Source: Lactifluus volemus (Eukaryota; Basidiomycota; Agaricomycetes; Russulales; Russulaceae). Taken from it: 31,903 nt of DNA. Location of the stretch: positions 1 through 31,903 of the forward strand of contig WTXI01000385.1 in the NCBI GenBank assembly GCA_022376515.1, given 5' to 3'. This document shows, piece by piece, positions 10,174-19,738 of the stretch; the stretch's first letter is position 1, and each line of letters begins with the position of its first letter. Position numbers and translations under genes: made by a program. A model generated the notes under the pieces. That model did no database searches. It was not told where the DNA came from and saw only the letters and a list, made by a program, of their open reading frames with translations.

Positions 10174-11815
10174 TCACTTGCTTTCCAGCTCTGCTTCCGC
10201 CTCGGGCTCCTCATCAATGCGCTCATGAACGGATGGACTGTGCGTCTCTGCAGCCGCTTTTGCTTCTCGCTTGCGTCTTGCAGATTCCTTAAGCTTGTCC
10301 CACCGTTCCCGGAATTTCGCAATCATCGCTTTCTGTACTCCGTTTTTAGCCACACAAAGAGATATCTGTCGAAAAAGATACCGACCTGCTTCTCGTTATC
10401 CGCACGCGTGACATGAAGCTCATCCTCAAGCTCTTTGACCCTACGAGAAAGCTGCGTCTCTCTGTCTCGGTTTGTGCTGATAGGAACTACAGGAGGTGGA
10501 GGCGGGACTAGGTTGAGACTTGCGAGGTCGAATGTAGATTGGCCAGTTCGTTGCGCCGCATGCACGGAAGCGCCCATTGCTCTTTGCGCCTACGATCTCG
10601 ATGATTAGCGGACTGGAGATGGCCTCGTAGCAAGGTATGTCAAGGTACCTCCCGCCGGGCAACTGCAATATTTTCTCGAAGCTGCTGGCCCTGCTCTTGT
10701 CTCAATTTCAGCATTCGTTCGGCATTTTCTAGTCGTCTTTGCATCCCTTCGAGCTCAGAGCGAAGCGTGTTGTTCTCTTCCTTCAGTGCCGATGCTGAAG
10801 GCTCGGATTTGGATGGGATAAAGCAGAATGAATCGGACGAGTCGTAGTCTTATGACCGTATCATCCTGGCTCACAACCTATGAAAGTAACCACGCACCTT
10901 CTTCCGCTATCTCGTCAAACTCATTCCGTAGATCAACGACCGACTGTCTCAGCTGGGAGGACTTTACAGCATCGGAACCATATGCGTCATCAAGTGTTGT
11001 TGGAGAAGAGCCATCCGGAGACTGGGCTTTTAGACGACTGGCGAGGAGCGCACGTCTAGGACGCCCACTACCTTCCATATCAGTGTCACTACTATAGCTG
11101 CCATTCCGACCTGTCTCGCGCTGTGGGGACTCTGCAAGGCCGAGAGAAGCGGTGGCAAACGCTAGGGGTTGCGAGACGTGATCGAGTTGCTCCATGGCCC
11201 TCCAGAAGGTGTTAAATGCGTCGCTGGCATCCGTCGACTGCGACCGCGTGGCGATAAGCGGCAGGAGATTGGGAAGGAGATGCACGTGCCACGGACCTGT
11301 TGTCCCAAGAGCATGAAAGACTCGTCGACTTGAGAATCCGGCATTCTTCCCCTTGGAAGTGGTAGCGGTGAAGGAGGAGACCCTTGCGCAGAGAGCGCAG
11401 TGGGAGGTGATGGACGAGGTGGCGCGGGTTTTTGCGGCAGTGTGGGATCGATGCCTTCCTCGCGGAGCGCAGCGATCCTCCTTTGTAGCTCCTTTGCTGC
11501 CTTGCTATGTTCATTGTAGAGCATTCGCAAAGTTCTCCTCGTCTGCACGTTAAGACTGAGTCTAGCGAGGACGCGAATGCAGGAAAGGGAAATTTTTGCG
11601 AACATTTTCGTCGCTTGATGCCTCTATACAGGATTGAAATGCATCTGCAGACTTTTGATGCTCGTCGGCTGCAGGAATGAGAAGTCCTTTTGCGGTGTAT
11701 TCGTCAGCGTTAGTAGCATGTTGGTGTGCCTGGAGTACAAAGGGTAAAGTTAAGAACAGGCCTATGGCATTCAAATTAGCATTACCGCGTTCAAGGGTGA
11801 CGGAGAGGTAGACAT
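10174..11815 (-). CDS. MIT-like plus coiled-coil protein, NRBF2/Atg38-like
   Basis: Seven exons: 11815-11786, 11729-11604, 11542-11297, 11237-10898, 10848-10649, 10589-10386, 10332-10174, all in phase, giving 434 residues. Residues about 8-80 form a MIT/TPR-like helical hairpin of the kind that opens LNAAHQHATNADEYTA, with the regular A-x6-A spacing of a MIT domain. A Pro-rich linker follows (about 85-125), then VDESFMLLGQQ, an acidic Ser-rich region, and FCFIPS. From about 255 the chain is coiled coil with heptads, a PPPPPVVP break (about 340), a second coil (LSRRVKELEDEL) and a highly charged tail rich in Lys/Arg then Glu. An N-terminal MIT plus C-terminal coiled coil is the architecture of NRBF2/Atg38, the autophagy PI3-kinase complex I accessory subunit. 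The assignment rests on architecture and short elements, not on a diagnostic motif. A generic MIT/coiled-coil trafficking protein is the alternative. Confidence 0.6.
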
Positions 11816-12384
11816 GAGTGCGTAAGGGCGGAATGCAAGGAGCGGATGGTGTTTTCGGAGAATTAAGGTAAAATTGCAAGCATGCCGTGAGCTAACTCTT
11901 AACTCTCGGACCAATCATCAATCGGCACAGCGGCCCGCTTGAGTGTTCTCTTCTGGGTCTTGACTGATAGTCAAATATTCAACATTTGTATGCAACAGAT
12001 CTACTGTACTACCACACTAGCGCAGGTCGCCATAATCACTCCATGAACCGTCTGTCTCCAGTTTTCTACATCCGTTCTACTTTGGTCAACTCCAAAGCTG
12101 ATCTCCGGGACAATGAGGCAAGCTGATAAGCTCATCTCCGGTGGTGTTAAGATCGCGGAACTGACAGTATCACATAGAAGTCCGGGAAAGCGGGAGAGCC
12201 AACCGACGGAGATACTGAAGAAATAGACGTCGGGAAATATGGAATGGTGTGTGCGCATTAAAGTTCGAAAACCCTGCCAACTGACACTAGTCCATAGCTG
12301 AAGAGATTAGAGGCTCTTGCGCAGACACCTCTAGAGTACTGTCAGCTACGAACCCCCAAAAAGGCAGCTTTGGAGTCCATAGTT
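11816..12384. promoter_or_regulatory. divergent upstream region
   Basis: This 569-bp gap separates two divergent genes. It must contain both promoters, but no clear TATA box or palindrome stands out. A minus open frame at 12001-12258 has no recognisable content and I do not annotate it. Confidence 0.4.
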
Positions 12385-12969
12385 ATGTCTACCGCGGGTA
12401 CGGAGACTGACTCATCGAGACCGTGTATTGCGCGCCGCGAAAGTTCATTCCTCTTCACGCTGCGCAACATCGCCAGTCCATTTCGGGATGCAGAGCCATC
12501 GGGGGAGACTCCAACTGGTGTTGAAGACGACCCGTTCGAAAAGGCCTTGACAGAGAACATCAGCGTCGGCTCGGTTCCCGTGCACGTTCCACGCCTGACC
12601 GATCCCATCGCGCCATGCACGGGGTTCGCGATGGAAGCAGAGGTCGTGAAGCACGCGAGTAGGTTCGCAGAGTTCCGAAAAGCGCAGAGAAAGATCTGTC
12701 CAGAGAAAGTCAGCAGGGCTGACGAGTCCGAAGGAGGGTTGTTCTTTGCATCTCGGACGCGAGGTCGAAGTCCTCAGGTACGTAAGGTAAAAAACTTTCA
12801 TCGCGTTCAATTTTGGGATCGCATGTCATGACAGCTGTCAGTGGGTCCTTCGAACGAGGAATACTTCCCCGACAACCCACCACTGGAAGAACCCTTCATT
12901 GACTATCTCAAGGTGGAGATACCTAATATCAGCATCATAGTTCCAGGAACAGAATGTAGCCCGAGATAG
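12385..12969 (+). CDS. unrecognised two-exon protein, 175 residues
   Basis: Exon 1 is 12385-12777 and exon 2 is 12835-12969, joined across a 57-bp GT..AG intron without frame change. Upstream in-frame codons run back to 12370 but the first ATG is 12385. The protein is soluble, with no signal peptide or membrane segment. It opens with a Ser/Thr-rich tail, carries a basic central helix (RFAEFRKAQRKICP), and ends with an acidic, Pro-rich exon 2 segment (EEYFPDNPPLEEPFIDYLKV). I do not recognise a family. Preserved frame across the intron and distinct composition in both exons argue that it is a real gene. The retrotransposon is inserted 10 bp after its stop codon, so its 3' UTR and polyadenylation site may have been displaced. 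Confidence 0.65.
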
Positions 12970-12979
12970 TATCCTTCGT

Positions 12980-12993
12980 TATTACAGACCGTT
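12980..12993 (+). repeat. target-site duplication, left copy
   Basis: TATTACAGACCGTT occurs here and again at 13638-13651, flanking the non-LTR element exactly. The right edge of this copy merges with the poly-T run, so its last two T positions are nominal. Confidence 0.9.
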
Positions 12994-13637
12994 TTTTTTT
13001 TTTTTTTTTTTTTTGAATTGGGGTTTAGAGTCCCCGCGTATATTGCGACAAGACTAAGTTACTCTGTACAAGGTACTATCCAAACGGAGACACAAGTAAG
13101 GAAACAAGGTAAATGAGAAGGGGAGAACGGAAGAGTATAATAAGAGGAGGCTAGAAAGAAGGGAGCGCGGCCGAGGCCGGAATCATTCAAGGGGGGTCAG
13201 GGCGGGGTGGGAGGGGCCGGAGGCCTTGTTGTGAGAGGAGTAGGAATTGGGCGAGACGTCGGCCACCTGCTTCAGTAGAGAAGAGGTACTGTGAGGAGAA
13301 GCCTGCAATAGTGGAGGTGCGATGGTCAGAGTGGAGGCGGCAGTCAAAGAGGACATGATTGATGGAGTAGCGGTGGAAGGGGGCCGGTGTGGGCGGGCCT
13401 GAGTGAAGTGGTGAGAGCATGGGTGTGAAGGGGATGTCGTTGCAGGGGCAGAAGGTGTTATCCCCTGCTAGTGGCCGGAACTGGTCGCTATAGTCTGCAA
13501 AGAAGGCGTGTTGACTGAGGAGTTGTAGTCTGGATGTGAAGAGATGTCTGTTTTTGTGGGAGAGAAGTCCCCGCACGAATGGTGGAGGTTGGTTCGACGG
13601 GGTGTTAGGGCACGCGCGCCAGGCCTTGTGGCCTGGC
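12994..13637 (-). mobile_element. 5'-truncated non-LTR (LINE) retrotransposon insertion
   Basis: The insertion is bounded by a 14-bp direct repeat and has an uninterrupted T run at its left end (12992-13014, 23 bases). This is the poly(A) tail of an element lying on the minus strand. The body is about 640 bp, far shorter than a full element of several kb, so it is a 5'-truncated copy made by target-primed reverse transcription. Its upstream two thirds encode the C-terminal end of a reverse-transcriptase polyprotein (13187-13576) and the rest is 3' UTR. No terminal repeats are present. The long intact tail and the perfect target duplication point to a recent insertion. The family could be Tad1-like, which is common in fungi, but I cannot assign the clade from this fragment. 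Confidence 0.88.
13187..13576 (-). pseudogene. C-terminal fragment of LINE polyprotein (zinc-knuckle region)
   Basis: This is an open minus-strand frame of about 129 codons inside the truncated element. It contains the spacing C-P-C-N, then a histidine in SINHVLFDC, and a following H-S-D-H. This Cys-Cys-His-Cys arrangement is found after the RNase H domain at the end of fungal LINE ORF2 proteins. It is preceded by the typical LSQHAFFADYSDQFRP and followed by YLFSTEAGG. The RT, endonuclease and RNase H domains are missing, so the fragment cannot mobilise itself. The frame continues upstream of its first ATG to the truncation point near 13637. Confidence 0.75.
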
Positions 13638-13651
13638 TATTACAGACCGTT
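13638..13651 (+). repeat. target-site duplication, right copy
   Basis: Second copy of TATTACAGACCGTT. Deleting one copy plus the element would restore an uninterrupted spacer between the 175-residue gene and CCT1. Confidence 0.9.
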
Positions 13652-13755
13652 ATGTGAGGTCGAATATAAATGTTAATAACCTTTACCGGCATCTTCCGAT
13701 CCAACCAGGAGTGTGACTTGATAGCCACACCCATCCTTCATAAAACCATCCATCT

Positions 13756-15804
13756 ATGTTTCAACGCGATCCGAGGGCAGGGGCTTTCTTAGGAGGAGAC
13801 AGAGTATCTGGACAAGATATCAGAGACCAGAATGGTGCGTTCAACACCGCGATTCCTCCACGAGATCCCAGGCTTATGTACAACTTCAGTGGTCGCGGCA
13901 CAGACCATAGCAAATATCGTAAAAAGCTCTCTTGGGCCGTTAGGGCTCGATAAAATGCTTGTCGATAATATCGGGGTACGTTTCACGTTCTCTCAATGGA
14001 TCCCTGTCGCAGAACACGTCCGAAAACACAGGAAGTCACGATCTCAAATGACGGCGCCACTATCCTTTCTCTCCTCTCCGTAGAACACCCTGCTGGGCGT
14101 ATCTTTGTAGATCTCGCACAAAAACAAGACAAAGAAGTCGGCGATGGCACTACGTCTGTCGTGATCATCGCTGCCGAGCTGTTGCGCCGGGCAAACGAGC
14201 TCGTGAAGGCGAAGATTCACCCCACCACTATCATCACCGGATACAGACTAGCATGTCGTGAGGCCGTGAAATTTATGCAAGATCAGCTGAGCGTGAAGGT
14301 GGAACAACTAGGTCGGGATGCATTGATAAATGTAGCAAAGACGAGTATGGCGAGCAAAATCATCGGGTCGTGAGCATTCTCCTTTCCATGTGATCTACAT
14401 CTCGGCCGCTCAACTAAAAGTTAGCGATGACGATTTATTCGCACCCATGGCTGTGGACGCTATGTTGGCGGTAAAAACTGTGAATACTCGCGGCGAGATC
14501 AAGTACCCCGTCAAGGCTGTGAACGTTTTGAAGGCCCACGGACGGAGTACTCGAGAATCGCTCTTTGTACAGGGCTATGCGTTAAACTGTACCGTTGCCA
14601 GCCAAGGTGTGTCCCATCCATTGCTACGATGTCGAATTATATAGATGCCCATCATGTCCTCAGCGATGAAAACGCGAAAAACTAATGCCAAGATCGCGTG
14701 CCTTGACATCGACCTTCGCAAAACACGCATGCAGTTAGGCGTTCAAATCTTGGTTGATGATCCGGAGCAACTTGAGGAGATTCGCAAGCGGTAGTTAAAA
14801 GTCATGGTTCTTGCTTCAATTGCATTAACGCTTCTTACCAGGGAGTCAGAAATGACACTGGAAAGGATCAGAAAAATTTTGGCCGCTGGGGCCAATGTCG
14901 TACTGACAACAAAGGGCATCGATGACCTTGCATTGAAGGAATTCGTGGAAGCTGGTGCCATGGCCGTCCGTCGATGCAGAAAGGAGGATCTTCGTCGCAT
15001 CGCTAAAGCTACTGGTGGACAGCTTGTCTCAAGCTTGGCGAATCTAGAAGGGGAGGAAACATTCGAGACGAACTATCTTGGCACAGCGGAAGTGGTCGTG
15101 CAGGAGCGCATCTCGGACGATGAACTCATCCTTGTGAAAGGCACAAAGGTGGTCAATTCTGCTTCAGTCATTCTCCGCGGGGCCAACGATTATATGCTCG
15201 ACGAGATGGAGCGCGGGTTGCATGATACCTTGTCTGTGATCAAAAGAACACTGGAGAGTGGGAGTGTTGTACCCGGTGGGGGTGCTGTGGAGTCTGCACT
15301 GAGCATCTATCTCGAAAACTTTGCCACGACTTTGGTACGTTCTTTCTTCCGGCCCTCACGTCAATGCACTCATTCCTACGTCTCACAGGGCTCGCGTGAA
15401 CAGTTGGCTATTGCAGAATTCGCAAGTGCGCTTCTCGTCATACCGAAGACTCTCGCGGTGAATGCGGCCAAGGATGCGACCGACTTGGTGGCGAAGCTAC
15501 GTTCTTATCATAATGCAGCTCAAAATGCGCCAGCAGGAGACCCTAAGAAGGTCCTGCTGCGCTTCGGGCTGGACCTGCTGAAGGGTGACGTACGGGATAA
15601 CGTCACGGCTGGGGTCCTTGAACCCACGGTTAGCAAGGTTCGTAGCCTCAAGTCTGCGTTCGAGGCGGCAGTTTCGTTACTACGAATTGATGATGCAATT
15701 CAAGTTGCGCCAGGTACGTCATCTCGTGTGAGGAAAGTGAAATTGAATCACTGATGAGGGACCTCACAGAGCCGAAACCTGAGCGTGATGGACATGGACA
15801 TTAG
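13756..15804 (+). CDS. CCT1: T-complex protein 1 subunit alpha (CCT1)
   Basis: Alpha subunit of the cytosolic CCT/TRiC chaperonin, which folds actin, tubulin and WD40 proteins such as the APC/C activators. Eight exons: 13756-13834, 13890-13975, 14032-14369, 14425-14606, 14664-14790, 14842-15334, 15389-15713, 15770-15804. They are in phase and give 554 residues, the normal length. The apical and equatorial signatures are intact: [21 protein letters not shown], the ATPase motif [31 protein letters not shown], and VPGGGAVE near residue 400. The alpha rather than another CCT subunit is indicated by [17 protein letters not shown] and by [12 protein letters not shown]. The last exon is only 35 bases and ends with a short Glu/His tail, as is usual for CCT1. 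Introns are 51-57 bp. Confidence 0.98.
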
Positions 15805-16088
15805 AAGTAGGGATAGAATCTGTAGTATGAATGAAATGACGAGTTCTATCACCGACCACACCGCTGTGGTGGTGACGCGTAGATCACATGACTAAGAATT
15901 ACACGGTCTCGGTTGGCTTGACCTTGCCTTGGCTTACCACTCGCTCGAGACCTTTGTCCATCCCTCCTTCTCCGTTTCCTTTCTCTCCTCTTTCGCGTCT
16001 TCTACGCCTTCCATTGCCCTTTGAAAGGAGATATCTTTTTCTATCTCGTGGAACAGTCTGACAACATACTGCGCACTGCTTAGAACGC

Positions 16089-19024
16089 ATGCAGTCGCAG
16101 CAGCAGTCCGAATCAATACCGACCTTCCTGTCGTACCTTTCCAAGCATTTCAACACTCTCATTTGGGCATGTCTCGACACAGACCTCCACAAATCTGCCA
16201 TTTTTTACGCAGAACGGTATTTTGCATTAGATCACGGCAATCATGACGCGCGACATCTTTACGCGACAGCAATGCTCCGAGCCAATCAGCCACATTCTGC
16301 ATTGCATCTTGTGAACCTTCCTCAAGACCAGCGATGTAATGGATGCTTTGAAATCAAGGCCAAATGTTGCTCCGCTTTGGGCAGGCACAGACAGGCGCGG
16401 GAAGCGTTGGAGGATATTTTGAAAAACGCTGTTGACGCGCCGGCGGGTGCGTCCCCAGAATTCTTTTCAAGCGTGTGTAACTTGTTTCTCATCCACACCC
16501 CGCACAGTGTCACAAGACCAGCGAATGGGGCGGACCTTTCCCGTGGAGGCTGTACTTCACTGCCGCTCTGGTCTCACAGCACTGAAGGGTAACCTCCCTG
16601 ACCAAGCCCGTGTCAGTCTTCTTCGGGCCCTGGCACTCGATCCCATGATCTGGGAAGCCTTCGAGGGTTTATGCACTCTAGGTGAACATGCCCCGCGGAT
16701 CTTGCCCCAGCTTTTCATTAACAATAGGCTCACTTGTGCAGGATCCGTACCAGAGATCGAGGAATTATTTCCCTCACGTCCGCCACCAATCAAACGTACT
16801 CCTCCAGATGAACAGCACACGACAAAGCCGACGCATCCACCAATTCCAACGGCTACTGGCGCTGGCTTCTTCACCCCTGACAATCTCAACACCGGAAACC
16901 TGTTCCGGAAACCCGAACCTGTCAATGCCCTACCTGTCCGAATGGGAAGATTCGGTCCTCGAGATTCTATGTGGGATAAACCTTTAGCTACTCTCATCTT
17001 ACAGATTCTGATGATATCGTATTACGCAGGTTAACCGACGACACAATCTCACACTTGCCCGAAGTTTCCATCCTACAGGCTCACCAGCGCACGAAAGGTG
17101 CTTTCATGCCCTCTTCCCGCGCCCTTTCTTCCGCGGACGAGGGTGGGCCTGCTCTAAAAAAGATGCGTTCTACGGCCCGTGGGGTAGAGAAGGCGTCCAA
17201 ATTGTTAGCCCCTGCAGACGACGCACGCTCCAAAAAGGCACGCGCACGCCCGGCCTTGACTCTTGTTAACCTCTTCTCATCTGCGGGCCGCCGTCCCCAG
17301 CCTACGGCGGCGTCCTCCAGGCATGCGCCGGCAGCTGGCAACCGATCTGACCGAGACGGGAATGCTTCGGGTGTGGGCACGCGACGGAGTGCGCGGTTGA
17401 ACAATAAACCACCAATACCGAGCAAGGTCAGTGTTCCCGTTTCGTGACGTATATGAAGCGACTAATCCATGCCTTAATATTTCAGCCCCCACCGGCCCGA
17501 GACCGACGTCGGCTTCACGCACGGACACGGTCGCAATCGACTGGCTCTGAAGATGAACCGGTGCCCAGTGGAGATGCGATGCATTCACAATCGCCTCAGT
17601 CAGTAACGCTATCGCCGCGGTCGGATACCTCACCGCCGCCGAGCAGCTGGACCGCATCGCAAGAACAGGCTGCGCAAGAAGCGTACGAAGCTGAACTGGC
17701 AGACCAATATATTTACGACCTGATGCGGCTGTTTGCTAGCGCTACGAGGGCACTGGCCATGTACAACACTGGGCTGTGCATGGAGGAACTGGACAAATTA
17801 CCGCATGTTCATCAAAGATCACCATATGTGATGGCAATGGTGGGAAAAGCGCACTATGAGCGGACCGATTACACATCTGTACGTATTCCGCCGTTTAAAT
17901 GCTCAAACGATGCCCATTCGTGCGAATCCACGTTTACATCACGTGTTTACGTTTACACAGGCAGAACGCGCCTTCCAGGCAGTGAGGGCCCTGGACCCCT
18001 ATCGGCTGTGGGACATGGAAGTCTATTCGACCTTGTTATGGCATCTCCAACGGCCAGTTCAGCTGTCCTTCTTGGCACAAGAGTTGCTGTCGATCGAACC
18101 ACGTTCCCCACAGGCGTGGATAGCGATAGGAAATACATTTTCGTTGCAGAAGGAGCGTGCCCAGGCGTTGACGTGCTTTCGACGTGCCCAGCAATTGGAC
18201 CCTACCTGCGCGTACGCGTTCACGCTTGCGGGGCACGAGTTCATTGACGAGGACCTCGACAAGGCCATTCTGTCGTTTCAGATGGCGCTTCGCGCGGACG
18301 CGCGGCATTATAACGCTTGGTACGTCCGCCCGGGCAACTTCCGAAATACCAGAGTTCTGATAGCGTTTGGCCTCACTTGGGATCGTGCATGCTTATCTTG
18401 GGTACATGTATCTTTCACAGGTATGGACTGGGGACGTGTTATTTAAGAAAGTGCAAAATCCGTATGGCGGAGTATCACTATCGGATGGCAGCGGAGATTC
18501 ATCCGAATAATGCGGTACTGCTCGGTTGCGTAGGCATGGTATGTTTTAAAGTCTGAGCGCGCGCTAGTTGAGTGTTGACTGAAATATTCGCTAGGCCGTA
18601 GAGAGGCGCGGGGATCGAGAAGGGGCCCTCGCTCTGTTCAATGAGGCAGTGAAACTGTCGCCGGAGAATGCGCTAGTGCGTTATCGTCGAGCGAAAATGC
18701 TTATCTGTATGAAGCGATATGAGGTGTGTGTTCGGCGTGGATCGAGTCACGATGACGACTATTCATATCTATCTATCTTCCGTTTCCCCTGATCGATAGA
18801 TTGCCGTGAGGGATCTAGAATACCTACGTGACTCGTCTCCAGACGAGTCGAACGTTATCTTTCAACTTGCAAGAGCGTACCGACTGATCGGGGACGAAGT
18901 CAAATCTGCCCGTATGCTTGCTATCGCGAGGGACCTGTCACCGAAGAGTGCCAAGAAGATACAAAAGCTTCTGGAGACAATGAAAGACGAAGAGGTAGGA
19001 GGAGAGGAGATGGACGAGGGTTGA
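16089..19024 (+). CDS. CDC27: Anaphase-promoting complex subunit CDC27/APC3
   Basis: TPR scaffold subunit of the APC/C ubiquitin ligase, which receives the IR tails of Cdc20/Cdh1 and Doc1. Nine exons: 16089-16446, 16508-16681, 16742-16970, 17030-17426, 17486-17878, 17961-18319, 18421-18538, 18595-18723, 18800-19024, giving 793 residues. The N-terminal TPR dimerisation module occupies about 1-180. A disordered Pro/Arg/Ser-rich linker follows (about 185-435) with DNLNTGNLFRKPEPVN and SARLNNKP. The C-terminal TPR superhelix starts about 450 and contains the family elements LDPYRLWDMEVYSTLLWHLQ, GNTFSLQKE, GHEFIDEDLDKAI, YNAW-YGLGT and RYRRAKML. A charged DEE tail ends the protein. The exon 3/4 junction has an alternative acceptor at 17004, but the one used keeps a good donor. 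It lies 284 bp downstream of CCT1 on the same strand. Confidence 0.96.
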
Positions 19025-19738
19025 GTCGGCGTGCTCGAGGGTATATTGTATTGATTATTTCACTCTTGGACGTTGTTTTTTCGCAATATAAAATGGTGTA
19101 TTCACACGTCACCCTCCCTCGGCTTAAAGAAGCAGGATAAGAACAGTGAAACAAGGAGCGGAATGACGAACGAATGAGCCAACGCCGACGCAAAATCACC
19201 TCTTTCGGAATTTTCGGAGGGGCCGAAGCCGATCTTGTCCGATTGTTGTGAACCATCAGCCGGGAATTTGGTCACGATATGTGACCTGAGCGAGTCACCC
19301 TTTGACGGCACGACCCCAATATAAGGGTCCACCAACCCCGCCTTACCGGTTTACTTAACTCCCCCGTCTACTTCGCTCCACCTCCTCCTTGGACCCTCCA
19401 TGTTCATTTGATTGTCCTCTTGTTCACCATCTCTTCCTCTCGATATAATCCCGTCCCCTGTCACCCCACTCCCTTAGACAGTGACGGCGGTTCAAAATCA
19501 CCACCACCAGCATGGTTGACAAGCACGCCCGAAAGTCAAAGCACGGCACTATCCTTTTCGAACCCTTCATCGTATATCGTATACACCGCTGAAAGCGTAG
19601 CTCCATTCTCGTCTCATTCACCCCCATCTTGTGAGTGTCACCTCACTTTGTCATTGACCAATGTAGTCTCCTTTTCTCAACTTTTGTCCAGCCCATCTAG
19701 CAAAACTTCAATTATCCCCCCCATTCCCGCGTCATTCA
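19025..19738 (+). promoter_or_regulatory. promoter and long pyrimidine-rich leader of the acidic-protein gene
   Basis: A TATA-like AATATAAGGG lies at 19318-19327, embedded in an imperfect inverted repeat (GACCC..GGGTC). It is followed from about 19355 by the CT-rich tract that often marks transcription starts of well-expressed fungal genes. The leader would then be about 350 nt. It holds a three-codon ORF at 19399 and a 26-codon ORF at 19512-19592. A GTGAGT at 19630 and TGTAG near 19664 could be a small leader intron, but this is uncertain. The first ~80 bases belong to the CDC27 3' end. Confidence 0.5.
19512..19592 (+). CDS. upstream ORF, 26 codons
   Basis: This is an ATG in good context (CAGCATGG) in the leader of the acidic-protein gene. 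It opens a 26-codon frame with a strongly basic start (MVDKHARKSKHG) that ends 146 bases before the main ATG. It could reduce or condition translation of the main frame. The alternative is that it is an upstream coding exon or has no role. No homology is claimed. Confidence 0.35.
   Translation: MVDKHARKSKHGTILFEPFIVYRIHR

Noticed and set aside
12994..13637. LTR retrotransposon or DNA transposon as the inserted element
   Set aside because: There are no terminal direct or inverted repeats inside the target duplication. A poly(A) tail and LINE-type C-terminal zinc knuckle are present.
16557..16997. 146-codon minus-strand frame
   Set aside because: It is antisense to CDC27 exons and explained by their composition.
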